Of a stretch of 64,000 nucleotides of DNA, positions 22,222 to 44,591 are shown one piece after another (position 1 is the first letter of the stretch; every line of letters begins with the position of its first letter). The notes beneath the pieces were generated by a model. The model did not search any database. It had not been told where the DNA came from and saw only the letters and a program-made list of their open reading frames with translations. The translations under genes were made by a program, and so were the position numbers. The stretch covers positions 20,837 through 84,836 of the forward strand of contig BJOX01000003.1 in assembly GCA_009731375.1 (NCBI GenBank), read 5' to 3'. This DNA is from Paulinella micropora. Lineage: Eukaryota; Cercozoa; Imbricatea; Euglyphida.

Positions 22222-24110
22222 GCACTCATAACTTTTTGAAACAGTGCTGCCGGAGCAACGCTTCCAACTGTAGCGTCGAACACTTGTGTCTCGAGGAAGT
22301 TCTTGGACTTCACTACGCTAAACGTTTGGCATTGTTGTATGAGTTGCGTAAGTTTGCTCGGGTGCACTGAGTGCAATGCCGACAAAAAATAGAGAATGAT
22401 TGACTTGCGGCCATAGAATAGCCCATAGGAGGAAACTACCTCCGTAAGGGTCGCCGCCAAGCTAGCAGAACGCCTCAAACTCATCGCCACTGTCTCAAAG
22501 ATTTCAAATCCTATTAGAGTACCAGTGCAGAGATGCTGGTATCCATGAGATTGAAAATATGAAATGAGTATGGCCACCGCCAGTTCGCACTGAGCGTCTA
22601 GGCCTGTCGAACTCTTTCTCTTATTCTCCTCTTGTTTTCTCAAAGCCTTGTACATGGTTAGGTCCAATCCCTCTTGGATTAGAGACTGATCAAGAACCGT
22701 AGCAAGAGCCTCGTATTCTTGAGTCTCATCACAGGGAAAAGACTTGATGCAGGCATTGATCTCTTTGAGCTTGCCTAGGAGCGAAGAGTCAGAGTCTTTT
22801 TCTGAGCTCATCTTGGCATAGAGCATGAGACTAGCCACTCCTCCTTTCTTCCCCTTGAAGGCATTTATGATGTTTTGTCTGTCCTTCTTCTCCGTGTTTG
22901 TGACCACCACCGTAGTTGAGCCCGAGGGTGTAGGGGCTGGTGGGGCAGGAGCTGGTGGGGGAAGATATGCCGGAGGGGGTGCCCTTGCACTACTCACTCT
23001 TGCTTTCACTTCCTCCAATTGCAACTTCCTGGCAAACTCCTCATCCTCTTTCGCCTTCTCCTTCTCACTTATCAGTAGTTTTTGAACATAACTGATATAG
23101 GCCGTCAACTCAGCAACAGACCTGACAAAGTTATATTTCTCCACATACTGATCAACCCCTGCCTTGTTGGTGTTAGGTGGTGCAGCTGTGGTTGTTTTAA
23201 GGAGAGAGTGATCATTGGTAGGAATCCATCTCTTCCACGCCTCCTTGTGCATCAACGCAGCCACCAACAGTCTGAGCTTGGTCAGGATTCTGTCATTTTT
23301 GTCCACCTCGTCAATCACAGGATGGGTTTCTCCTGCCTTCGTAAGGTGTCTCTCCATTTCTCTCAATCCCGCCTCCAGAGCCTTCAATTCAGTCGAAAAA
23401 TATGTGAATACCCCATAAATGTTTCTCGAACTGAAATTGGTCTTCGTTTTCTCGTTATCAACTGGTTCCTGACCCGTCGCGAGGAGTCTAGCCCTTGCTC
23501 TTGGGTATGTGTACTGGAGGTAACCCTCGCCCTGTGGGCCGTACGAACGTTCCCAAATTAGAGCTTGGGAGTACACCGCAAAGATAGCATCAAGTATTTC
23601 AAGGTGGGTATGTGAATTCCCAAACTTGATATGTTGCACCTTTTTCCTTTCCTCCACATTGGAGACCAGTTTGCAGAGATGCTGTGCAATATCTGACAAT
23701 GGGATATAGACATCCCTTTTGGTGCGACTCCCCGCTTGTCTCATATCCTGAGGGATTCAGACATATGTGTCTTTCTTTGCCTCCATCACAATATCAAAGG
23801 CGGTTTTAGGGAGGTCGTAGTGGTCGTTCACCCACCGTTGATCCTCCTCTGAGACCTCTCCCTCTTCAATCAAGTTTATCGTTTGTCGTCCTCCTCCTCC
23901 TGTAGAGGCAGGTGGTATATTGTGTACCCCAGTGCTCTCTGTTTGTTCCACTCCTCCTCCTTCTCCTTCTTCGTCTTCTTCCTCTCCTCCTCCTCCTCCT
24001 CCTGTTTCCTCTTCTTCGTATCCTCCGTCATTCAATCCTCCTCCTCCTTCTTCTTGCATTTTTTCTTCTTGTTCCAGATATTCACTCACCTCACTAGTCT
24101 CTGTTGACAT
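22143..24110 (-). CDS. gypsy gag with in-frame TGA
   Basis: The first part (24110-23757) is an acidic, Gly/Glu-rich leader. TGA at 23757-23759 is followed in the same frame by IPQDM and then the 533-codon part, starting MRQAGSRTKRDVYIPLSDIA. That part is largely helical with a Pro-rich hinge (PPPAYLPPPAPAPPAPTP) around residue 255, as in capsid proteins. It ends at TAA 22143 with the nucleocapsid in the -1 frame. The TGA may be a mutation or a readthrough site. Confidence 0.75.
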
Positions 24111-24887
24111 AGTGTCGTATTAGTAAACAACAGGAGGACAGTGTCAGCTCCTATGTTATGTTTTCGTTCGTTAGAGTTCTCGATTGACTAGTGAAGAGAG
24201 AAACTAAGAGAGAGGGTAGAGTGGGATCCTCTTTCCTCTATATATCAGTGTTTGTACGTTTGTTTTGTTTGAGAGAAGTAGTCCTTGAGATTTTCTCAGA
24301 TTTCTTATCCTCCTTCCTCAAATTGCTTTCTCCTCCTTCTTTTCTATATTGTATCTAGTATGAGGCACCAGGACCTACACACAGATAGTAATAGAGAAGC
24401 TAGAGAAGCTCTCCTTGAGAAGTCGACAGTCGGTCGGATAGGTTCTCAGACCTACTTTTGAGAACGATCAGAGATTTGCAAAAATACTCTGACGTATGTG
24501 TGAGATAATGCAGATAAAATGCACAAACTAGAAGGGTAGAGTGTTGTGCTTCTGTCCCTATGCTTGTTTGTGTTTTGTGTGTGTTTCTTCACTCTTCTGT
24601 CCACCTCCTTCTTCTTGGGTCTCTGTGTGAGAATAGCAAGAACGACAGAGAGTCTGTATCTGATGTCTCCTGTGAGCACACAGATATGGATTGGGCTAGA
24701 TGGTACGCGACACCTACTTGAGGCCAATCAAATTATTTGTTTTGTAAAAGACCTATGAGGATTATGTGTTGGAGTCATGATTTGTTTTTTTGTCTGACGT
24801 CCCCGTGTGAGACAGGTCAGCAAAATTCGTTCTGGATGCTTGTGTGGCAATGCAGAAAGAAATCACCCTAGTGATGTGGACTCCAAA
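24111..24887. other. presumed 5' leader/LTR zone of the gypsy element
   Basis: Upstream of gag on the minus strand. It contains pyrimidine/purine-rich DNA but no repeat shared with the 3' side was found, so no LTR is defined. Confidence 0.35.
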
Positions 24888-25124
24888 TGTAATGCCCCAA
24901 CGATAGCTCAATAAAAAGTCTGTAATACAACCAAACACAGTCCTCAAGAATGAGAATGATGTCTCGTTGTATCAGCTCAGTGAAGCAGAAAAAGCAAAAC
25001 TGCAACAGACCAGGAATAAAATGGCATCCGATCCAATCCGGACAAATAATATTTAAAAACAGGCTGGTGCACCTGTCACCAGGAAAATTGTATTTTTACC
25101 GGCTATCCGGGGGGTGATGCCTAC
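24888..25124 (-). repeat. inverted repeat, right copy (partner at 14,868-15,105)
   Basis: The reverse complement begins GTAGGCATCACCCCCCGGAT and follows the left copy almost to its end. A TGTGTGGC...GCAGAAAGAAATCA motif lies just left of both copies in direct, not inverted, orientation (near 14,781 and 24,841). Confidence 0.8.
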
Positions 25125-25327
25125 ACTACGACTCCGCTAAGACGGTGGCGCCCCGGTGGCCGGTACACGACGAGAAGCATTGCGAAGGCAATTATCCATC
25201 ATTTTGCAGCTAACTAACTTCCTAAGACTCTATGTTCCCTGCGGTCTGTCAGTTATCCTTCAAGTTGGCTTGGAGATTACGGAGTCCCTCTACGTTAGGT
25301 ATTCCACCACAGTCTTCATGTCGTTAG

Positions 25328-25607
25328 ATATTGCTGTTGACATTCAAGACAACAAAAAAAATTGATTTTTCTGTTTTGGTTGGAATTTCAGTTTTGGTTG
25401 GAATTTTGATTTTGGGTGAAAATTTGAATTTTTCAAATTAACTGCTATATTCGTCCGCAAAATATCGTAAATTTTCGCGAAATGTTACCGTTAAATTTGA
25501 AAATTTGAATTTTTGTCACAAAAATGAAAAACTGTCACAAAAATGAAAATCTGACACAAAAATGAAAAACTAATTTTTGTTGTTGTCTTGAATGTCAACA
25601 GCAATAT
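25328..25607 (+). mobile_element. MITE with ~25-bp terminal inverted repeats and TA flanks
   Basis: The left end TTGCTGTTGACATTCAAGAC (from 25,331) is repeated inverted at the right end (to about 25,605), each flanked by TA. The termini match perfectly for about 25 nt and imperfectly for about 40. The interior is AT-rich and non-coding, with tandem GTCACAAAAATGAAAAACT-like units at 25,516-25,575. Size and TA flanks fit a Tc1/mariner-type non-autonomous element. Confidence 0.75.
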
Positions 25608-25632
25608 TAATAGTTAATATATTATTAAATAT

Positions 25633-25824
25633 CTATTTACGCAACAGTGAGAAGGGGGATGCCCCGGCTACAAGTTGTTGCTTGTAAGCATTGCGAAGCC
25701 GTTGTGCATTTGATTGTCCTCCTTGCCAGCCCTGAGCGAAACATGAAGGAGCCCTTCCTTGATATTGTGATTTACTCCTAGTAAAATCTTGCCTTTTGCT
25801 TTCAAGGCGATCCAAGGAGTCCAT
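25633..25824 (-). CDS. possible small ORF or exon, 63 codons
   Basis: MDSLDRLESKRQDFTRSKSQ..., polar and basic, Gln/Arg-rich. A diverged copy of its C-terminal segment (LRNAYKQQLVAGASP) is visible on the same strand near 25,140-25,190 as LRNASRRVPATGAPP, which suggests a repeat-derived sequence. No family recognised. Confidence 0.25.
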   Translation of the reverse strand: MDSLDRLESKRQDFTRSKSQYQGRAPSCFAQGWQGGQSNAQRLRNAYKQQLVAGASPFSLLRK

Positions 25825-26007
25825 TTTTCGTTACATAAAGGGAGCGGTGGCTGTACAATCGGTCCTTTAATTGTTCATGTTGTTTAAGTATTTGTCCTTA
25901 ACGAATGATAAAGTTTGAGTGAGCTTGCGAAGGTTTACATAGTCGTTTCTGTGGAAAATTGAACTAAAACGTATAGTTGTACTATGGGTTACGGGTGCCT
26001 GTCAAGA

Positions 26008-26917
26008 AGAAGAAGAAGGAGAAGAAGAAGAAGAAGAAGAAGAAGAAGAAGAAGAAGAAGAAGAAGAAGAAGAAGAAGGAGAAGGAGAAGGAGAAGAAGG
26101 AGAAGAAGAAGAAGAAGAAGAAGAAGAAGAAGAAGAAGAAGAAGAAGAAGAAGAAGAAGAAGAAGAAAAAAAAAAAGAAGAAGAAGAAGAAGATGATGAT
26201 GATGATGATGATGATGATGAAGATGAAGATGAAGATAAAGATGAAGATGAAGATGAAGATGAAGATGAAGATGAAGATGAAGATGAAGATGAAGATGAAG
26301 AAGATGAAGAAGATGAAGAAGATGAAGAAAAGATGAAGAAAAGATGAAGAAGAAGATGAAGAAGAAGATGAAGAAGAAGATGAAGAAGAAGATGAAGAAG
26401 AAGATGAAGAAGAAGATGAAGAAGAAGATGAAGAAGAAGATGAAGAAGAAGATGAAGAAGAAGATGAAGAAGAAGATGAAGAAGAAGATGAAGAAGAAGA
26501 TGAAGAAGAAGATGAAGAAGAAGATGAAGAAGAAGATGAAGAAGAAGATGAAGAAGAAGATGAAGAAGAAGATGAAGAAGAAGATGAAGAAGAAGATGAA
26601 GAAGAAGATGAAGAAGAAGATGAAGAAGAAGATGAAGAAGAAGATGAAGAAGAAGATGAAGAAGAAGATGAAGAAGAAGATGAAGAAGAAGATGAAGAAG
26701 AAGATGAAGAAGAAGATGAAGAAGAAGATGAAGAAGAAGATGAAGAAGAAGATGAAGAAGAAGATGAAGAAGAAGATGAAGAAGAAGATGAAGGAGGAGG
26801 ACGACGAGCAGTAGCAGCAGCAGCACTAGCAGACGAAGAAGAAGAAGAAGAAGAAGAAGAAGAAGAAGAAGAAGAAGAAGAAGAAGAAGAAGAAGAAGAA
26901 GAAGAAGAAGAAGAAGA
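26008..26917 (+). repeat. GAA-rich satellite with a 12-bp GAAGAAGAAGAT array
   Basis: (GAA)n at 26008-26190, (GAT)n to 26220, GAAGAT units to about 26300, then roughly 37 copies of GAAGAAGAAGAT to 26790 and (GAA)n at 26835-26917. It ends about 100 bp from the 3' end of the QPT gene. Confidence 0.95.
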
Positions 26918-27015
26918 ACGGTTGAAGATTTGAGACTGCAAAGTCAGAGATAGTGAACTCGATCCATGTTTTGAAACGACGAAGAATTAGCCAATGTTGT
27001 GTGCAACAGAACTGT

Positions 27016-37216
<10,201 letters not shown>

Positions 37217-37402
37217 GTGTACCTTAGCAATCGTAAGGCATGTGCTTCGTTCATGTTTGTGACTGGGTGCGTCCCCCCCGCCCAACCCACCGGCAAATCC
37301 GACCCATGACCGATAAATGTACTTTGTACCAACCAGAAGAAGCTTGGAGCTCATGCTTGTAGCATATGAGGCCCACCACTCATCCTTGATACCGATAAGA
37401 TT

Positions 37403-37432
37403 TTCTCTCTCTCTCTCTCTCTCTCTCTGTCC

Positions 37433-37523
<91 letters not shown>

Positions 37524-37948
37524 ACACACACACAACAAACAACACACGACACACAACACACACACACACACACAAACACACAGATACACACACACACACA
37601 CAAACACACACAGATACACACACACACACACACCACACACACACACAACACACACACACAACACACACACAACACACACAACACACACAAACAAGACATA
37701 CACACAAACGCACACAAGCACACAAACAGACAACGCAAAACACACAAACACAACAACAAACAACACACACCACACAACACACACAAACAATACACACACA
37801 AACGCACAACACACACACAACACACACAACACACACAACACACACAACACACACAACACATACAACTCACACAACACACACAAACAAGACATACACACAA
37901 CACACACAACACACACACACACACAGACAACACACACAGACACACAAT
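37403..37948 (+). repeat. (CT)n, (CTTT)n and (CA)n-type array upstream of QPT
   Basis: CT at 37403-37430, CTTT at about 37435-37475, CT to 37503, then about 445 bp of CA-rich ACACAC/ACACAA variants. It abuts the LINE fragment on the right and lies about 190 bp 5' of the QPT start. Confidence 0.95.
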
Positions 37949-38726
37949 AGGTACAATCATCCAAAGCAACCTGTCCTTCCGTGAACATATACAATCTATT
38001 GTGGTCCGCCTTCAACCATTTGTCCAAATTTTTCGCTATGTGAACAGACTACTTCCCACCCATATCCTCCTCCAACTCTACTATGCATATGTATACCCCC
38101 TATTCTATATGGGGATCTGATGAATACAACACCATATTACATCCACTTATTATCATCCAAAAACGCATAGTCCGTCTGATCTGCCTCAAATCATGGAGAA
38201 CACCTACCAAACCACTTTTTGCCAAACTACGCCTACTCAACATACTTAACATGTATAAATATAGCGTATGCATGGATGCACACTCCCTTATTTACCCAGC
38301 CTTCAAGGCTTTCCTACCCCTCCACTACAACAATATCCGACCAATTACAGCTGTTCATAACTACAACACTAGGCGATCATCAAGGAAACACATGTACAAC
38401 GACTCTAAGACTGGTCAGTACAGTAGAGCCGCACAAGCACAATGGGATAAACTACCAGAACACATCTCTTACAAAGCTGAATTCAAAACTGAACTCAAGG
38501 CGTATCTCTTACAGCTGCAGCAATCATGACACTGCCTGCGGCCTAAAGAGGGCGTTGGACACCTTATCGTCAGATGATACCTGAGTGTTGGACACGTTCA
38601 GCGTTGATCACATCCTAAGCCAGAGTGTGGTTAGCCAAACCCCCTTGGGGAGTCATCTCGTGTCTTCCAGCTTTTGTGAGCGCCACCGTTATATATACAA
38701 CTGACTTGGATTATAATACCCTCAAC

Positions 38727-38740
<14 letters not shown>
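37943..38740 (+). mobile_element. LINE 3' fragment, copy 1 (RT C-terminal region and 3' UTR)
   Basis: The frame to about 38,120 reads TIGTIIQSNLSFREHIQSIV and LLPTHILLQLYYAYVYP. After one frameshift near 38,100 it continues with LHPLIIIQKRIVRLICLKSW, KPLFAKLRLLNILNMYKYSV, VHNYNTRRSS and AAQAQWDKLPEHI, ending at 38529. This is the conserved tail of non-LTR retrotransposon ORF2 (family: PL..LQKR..RI......P LF..L..L......Y, HNYNTR, G...W..LP). The 3' UTR (GGCGTTGGACAC... to GCGCCACCGTTATATATA) runs to about 38,740 and then (TA)n. The 5' end is truncated at the CA array. Confidence 0.88.
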
Positions 38741-39323
<583 letters not shown>

Positions 39324-39344
39324 ATGTATATGTATATGTATATA

Positions 39345-39577
39345 TATATATTACCTTTTATGTCATTTCATTTTTACTTCTATTTCTTCTTTATTTTATC
39401 TTTATTTTATTTTTAAATACTTTCAATCTACTTTTATTTTATTTTAATATTTTTAATAATTTAATTTTCATTATTATTAATAATTTGAGAAGTAGGTCAC
39501 TACCATCTAGTTAAATCAATAGCTCTTCAGCTAACGATTTGTATGGATGACCAGAAGTTAAATTAACTTCATTAAAT
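39345..39577 (+). repeat. AT-rich repeat unit, copy 1 (plus orientation)
   Basis: AT-rich tract, then GAGAAGTAGGTCACTACCAT and a segment ending GGATGACCAGAAGTTAAATT. It recurs inverted at 40597-40850 and 41828-42100, each time 3' of a LINE copy. It is therefore probably the distal part of the LINE element or of a repeat always inserted with it. Confidence 0.8.
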
Positions 39578-40100
39578 CGAAGCCTAGGCTAGTTAGGGTT
39601 AATAGGAAAGAACAAGCCACTTGAACGAAAGCCTCGAGGTGCCACCCGCGGCCGGGTGCCAGACTTTAGCGCAAGTTGCAAGAAGTACAGAGATTGAAGC
39701 GGCCCCCTTCACATACTTTTTTGTTGTCTCATTTCTTGCAAGAAGGGCCCCATTCACGAATTAAACAATTGAATTGACCATGAATTCTTTGGTGTTCTGT
39801 TCTCTCTCGGTCAGACGATTCTAATACTCAACTAGGGAGAAGAGGGTTCGATGCCCACGCGCATTGCGCGGAAGTGCGAGTTACACTATCATAGCGTGAC
39901 AATAACGGTATTCGGAAAAGCTCGTTAACTAGATAAAATGATAGCAGAAGTATAACGCGTCGTTTTGCGTTCTACCAGCGGAGCGTGATTTTGATTCCGA
40001 AAAGCTCACACTTAACTAGAAATGAAATCGAAAAGTACTTAGCTAGATCAGCAGTGATACTTATAAGAATAGCCAACAACAATACTACTACCGTTACGGC
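39578..40100. other. single-copy centre of the inverted LINE arrangement
   Basis: Contains a GGTTCGATGCC box near 39,849 that resembles a tRNA B box, but I cannot fold a full tRNA here. No ORF of note. Confidence 0.4.
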
Positions 40101-40106
40101 TACTTC

Positions 40107-40345
<239 letters not shown>

Positions 40346-40358
40346 ATTCCTTTCTTGC

Positions 40359-40586
40359 TTGACCAAGAGCGTAGTGTTCGGGACTATGAGGCAGCTCCAC
40401 CATGCAGCAGGCGCTGACGTGGATGAGCCAGCAGACGAGGAAGGTGAGGAAGAGGTGGAAGAAGAAGAGGAGGAAGAAGAGGATGGAGAGGAAAAGGAAG
40501 AAGAAGAAGATGACGAAGAGGAAGAGGAGGGAGAGGAAGGAGAGGAGGATGAGGTGTGCTTAGTTTCAAGAATTGCACCGCGGTCT
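40359..40586 (+). other. GAA/GAG-rich ORF fragment up to a 10-N gap
   Basis: The open frame MTKSVVFGTMRQLHHAAGAD then a long acidic run encoded by GAA/GAG repeats, interrupted by the gap at 40587-40596. It could be a real acidic exon or a microsatellite ORF; I cannot decide. Confidence 0.25.
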
Positions 40587-40596
40587 NNNNNNNNNN

Positions 40597-41604
40597 ATTT
40601 AATGAAGTTAAGAAATTTAACCTCTGGTCATCCATACAAATCGTTAGCTCAAGAGCTATTGATTTAACTGGATAGTGACCTACTTCTCAAATTATTAAGA
40701 AAAATGAAAAATTAATTTGTTAAAATATTAAAATATTAAAATAAAATAGATTGAAAATTATTAAAATAAAATAAAAATCAAATTAAAATAAAATTAAAAT
40801 TAAAATAAAGTAAAATGAAATGAAAAAAGGTAAAATATTATGTATATGCATTGCATATATATATGTATATATATATATATGTATGCAAAAATATATATAT
40901 ATTATATATTATATATTATATATACATATATATGTATGAAGTTAATAAAAAATATTAAAATAATCTGTTGTGAAATTAGAGTAAAGTTCTAGCTTCGTGG
41001 AAATATATATATATATATTATATATATACATTGTATACATATATTTATATATATATTATATATATATTTTTATTATATATACATATATATTATATAATAT
41101 ATATATAATACATATATATGTAATAAAAGAAAAGGTGGAAGTGAATATACATAAAAATAATATATGTATATATATATTTATATATATATAATATATATAT
41201 ATTATATATGTATATATATAATAAAAGAAAAGGTGGAAGTAAATATATATAAAAAAAATATATGTATATATATATAATATATACATGTATATATGTACGT
41301 TGAAAGTATTATAATCCCATTCAGTTGTATATATAACGGTGGCGCTCACAAAAGCTTGAAGACACGAGGTGACTCCCTAAAGAGGGGGTTTGGCTAACCA
41401 CACTCCGGCGGATGTGATTAACGCTTAACTTGTTCCACACTCAGGTATCATCTGATGATGAAGTGTCCAACGCCCTCTTAAGGCCCGTAGGCAGTGTCAG
41501 GATTGCTGCAGGTGTAAGAGACACGCCTTGAGGTCATTTTTGAATTCAGCTTTGTATGAGATGTCCCTCAGACGTTCTGGCAGCTTATCCCATTGTGCTT
41601 GTAT

Positions 41605-41607
<3 letters not shown>
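40597..41607 (-). mobile_element. LINE 3' fragment, copy 2 (inverted relative to copy 1)
   Basis: 41295-41607 reversed matches the copy 1 3' UTR (GGCGTTGGACAC..., AGTGTGGTTAGCCAAACCCC, GCGCCACCGTTATATATA) and the last ORF2 codons. The 5' end is truncated at a (CTA)n array (41606). Then TA-rich DNA (40850-41290) and the AT-rich unit (40597-40850) follow in the same order as in copy 1. Confidence 0.88.
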
Positions 41608-41641
<34 letters not shown>

Positions 41642-41642
41642 G

Positions 41643-41686
<44 letters not shown>

Positions 41687-41704
41687 GCAGTAGTAGTGCT
41701 ACTT

Positions 41705-41784
<80 letters not shown>
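41606..41784 (+). repeat. (CTA)n array at the truncation point of LINE copy 2
   Basis: CTA units with a central GCAGTAGTAGTGC inversion near 41686-41698. Confidence 0.95.
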
Positions 41785-41827
41785 GGGCCTACGCCTTCGA
41801 TTTCATGAAATTGCTTGTACGAATACT

Positions 41828-42151
41828 AGTGACCTCTGGTCATCCATACAAATCTTTAGCTCAAGAGCTATTGATTAATTAGATGGTGACCCCAATCATT
41901 ATTATTGAAATAATAAGTAAGATAATATAATAAAATATTAAATAAAATAATGAAGTAATAGAATATCAAAATATATAAGAAAACTCAAATGATTAAAGTA
42001 AAGCGGGGTTAATATTAAAATTAACCTTGAAATTAATCGTCTTAGGATTTTAAAAACTAATCAATAAATATTATTATTTTTTTTTTTAAATCGCTTGATC
42101 ATAGTTTGTCTTTACGTCTCTCTCTTTTTTTCTTATATGAAACCTTGCTTG

Positions 42152-42189
<38 letters not shown>

Positions 42190-42950
42190 GTGTGTGTGTG
42201 TATATATGTATACATATTATATATATATATGTAAGTATATATATGATGAAAGAAGAAAGATGTGATAGGTAGGGAAAGGTAATGCACAGTCAAGAAACAT
42301 TAAACGTAGGGACGTTAAAGGTTTCTTTCTTCGAGGTCGGTTGGGGTTATAAAGTCATATACAATTCACTCGCAAAAGCTGGAAGACTCGAGGTGACTTC
42401 CCAAGGGGCTTTGGCCGACCACAATCTGGGCTAAGGATGTGATCAACGCTTAAGTCCCGCACTCAGGTATCGCCTGATGACGAAGTGTCCGACGCCCTCT
42501 GAAGCCCGTAGGCGGTGCCAGCGTTGCTGCAAATGCAGGAGATACGTCTTGAGTTAGTTTTTGAAATCAATTTTGTATGCAATGTCCCTCAGACGTTCTG
42601 GCAGCTTATCCAATTGTGCTTGTGCGGCTCTACTATACTGCCCAGTCGTTGAGTCGTTGTACATATGTTTCTTTGATGAGCGCCTAGTGTTGTAATTATG
42701 TACAGCAGTAATTGGTCAGATGTTGTTGTAGTGGAGAGGTAGGAAGGCTTTGAAGGTTGGGTACACAAATGAATGCGCATCCATGCGTGCACTATATCTA
42801 TATATATTACGCATGTTAAGAAGGCGTAGTCTGGCAAAAAGTGGTTTGGTAGGCGTTCTCCAAGATTTTAGGCAGATCAACCGAACTAAACGCTTTTGAA
42901 TGATGGTGAGTGGGTGTTTGATTGTATTATGGGCATCGTATCCCCAGATC
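41828..42950 (-). mobile_element. LINE 3' fragment, copy 3
   Basis: In minus orientation: ORF2 tail to 3' UTR at 42950-42350, then TA-rich DNA at 42150-42245, then the AT-rich unit to 41828. The ORF is disrupted by several indels. Same order of parts as copies 1 and 2. Confidence 0.85.
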
Positions 42951-43766
42951 TAATACTAATACTAACACTAATACTAATACTAATACTAATACTAATACTC
43001 ATACTAATACTGATACTAATACTAATACTGATACTGATACTAATACTAATACTAATATTAATACTAATACTAATACTTATACTTATACTAATACTAAAAC
43101 TGATCTGATACTGATACTGATACTGATACTGATACTAATACTGATACTAATACTAATACTGATACTAATACTAATACTAATACCAATACTAATACGAATA
43201 CTTATTCTAATACTAACACTAATACTAATACTGATTCTGATACTAATAGATTCTAATACCAATACTAATACTAATGCCAATGCTAATTGCTAATGCTAAT
43301 ACGAATACTAATACTAATACTAATACTAATATTATGACTAATACTAATATTAATACTAATACTAATACTAATACTAATACTAATCTAATACTAATCGTGA
43401 CGATGGTGGTTTTGTTTGCTGCTGCTGTTGTTGTTGTTGTTGTTGTTGTTGCTTTGTTGTTGCTTTGTTGTTGTGTGATACTAATACTAATACTGATACT
43501 AATACTAATACTAATACCAATACTAATACGAATACATACTTATTCTAATACTAACACTAATACTAATACTGATTCTGATACTAATAGATTCTAATACCAA
43601 TACTAATACTAATGCTAATGCTAATTGCTAATGCTAATACGAATACTAATACTAATACTAATACTAATATTATGACTAATACTAATATTAATACTAATAC
43701 TAATACTAATACTAATACTAATCTAATACTAATCGTGACGATGGTGGTTTTGTTTGCTGCTGCTGC

Positions 43767-43800
<34 letters not shown>

Positions 43801-43803
43801 GCT

Positions 43804-43843
<40 letters not shown>

Positions 43844-43845
43844 CA
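42948..43845 (+). repeat. (TAATAC)n hexamer field with a ~339-bp tandem duplication and (TTG)n
   Basis: Hexamers with GAT, TTAATA and other variants. A block containing CGTGACGATGGTGGTTTTGT and a TTG run appears at 43,395 and again at 43,734 with matching flanks, giving an offset of 339. Confidence 0.93.
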
Positions 43846-44146
43846 TCGTCATCATCGTCGTCGTCGTCGTTCTTGTCGTTCTTGTCGTTGTTGTCGCCGT
43901 CAACGTCCTTATTGCTGCTGCTGTTGCCTTGTTTTTGATAATGTTTGACTTTTTAGCTTTGTAGTTTTTGTTGCTGTGGATGTCTTATGATGTGCTGGTG
44001 TGCTTGTACAGTTGCTGTGGTGAAGCGACGTCCGTTAAGTGCAAATGGAGCAGGTCAATAGCAAGCATGCACTTCTTGCTGCACATGCAACATGCATGCA
44101 ATGGACCTCATGCACATGACAGGTGTAACATTGTGTTGCTCGTTAG
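43846..44146. other. region upstream of the visible TIM17 exons
   Basis: Should contain the short first TIM17 exon with the start codon. Several ATGs are present near 44,070-44,120, but none can be joined with confidence. Confidence 0.4.
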
Positions 44147-44266
44147 ACGCCATGCCCTCACCGGATTGTTGACGATGCTGGCTCAGCGTTTGCCATGGGG
44201 GCCATCGGCGGCAGGTGACACATAAAAAAAATTCCCCTTCAACATTGTCTGTCCCTTCATCCCATT

Positions 44267-44321
<55 letters not shown>

Positions 44322-44551
44322 CGCTCGCTCGCTCGCTTGCTTGCTCTGTCTGCGTGCGTATGCTTCTCTCGTTGGACCCGAAAAATGTCACATCGTGTGC
44401 ATGGATAGCGTTTGGCACGGTGTCAAGGGTCTCAAGAACTCTCCCAAAGGCATGCGCTTCAGGGGCAGCATGGAGGCGGTGGTGCTCAGGGCCCCCACAC
44501 TCGGAGGTCCTTGCACATTTCACCATAAGATCTGTCTTCATGCGACCACCC

Positions 44552-44591
<40 letters not shown>

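Larger units (their letters stand above)
16544..24110 (-). mobile_element. Ty3/gypsy LTR retrotransposon, internal region, decayed
   Basis: The minus-strand order gag, nucleocapsid, protease, reverse transcriptase, RNase H, integrase is the Ty3/gypsy order (integrase last). Frames are interrupted by in-frame stops (TGA 23757-23759, TAA 20215-20217, TAA 19450-19452). There are also frameshifts near 22,150, 21,900-21,800, 18,140, 17,700 and 17,045. No matching LTRs could be found by eye in 14.8-16.5 or 24.1-25.3 kb, so the ends are undefined. Confidence 0.9.

Noticed and set aside
26008-26941. Long ORFs of poly-Ser, poly-Lys or LLLH repeats in the GAA satellite
   Set aside because: Any frame of a 3n-periodic satellite without stop codons is open; there is no non-repeat coding sequence or start context.
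39790-39880. Possible tRNA or tRNA-derived SINE at the GGTTCGATGCC box
   Set aside because: A T-arm-like GGG...CCC can be drawn, but no acceptor, D arm or anticodon arm fits; kept only as a note.
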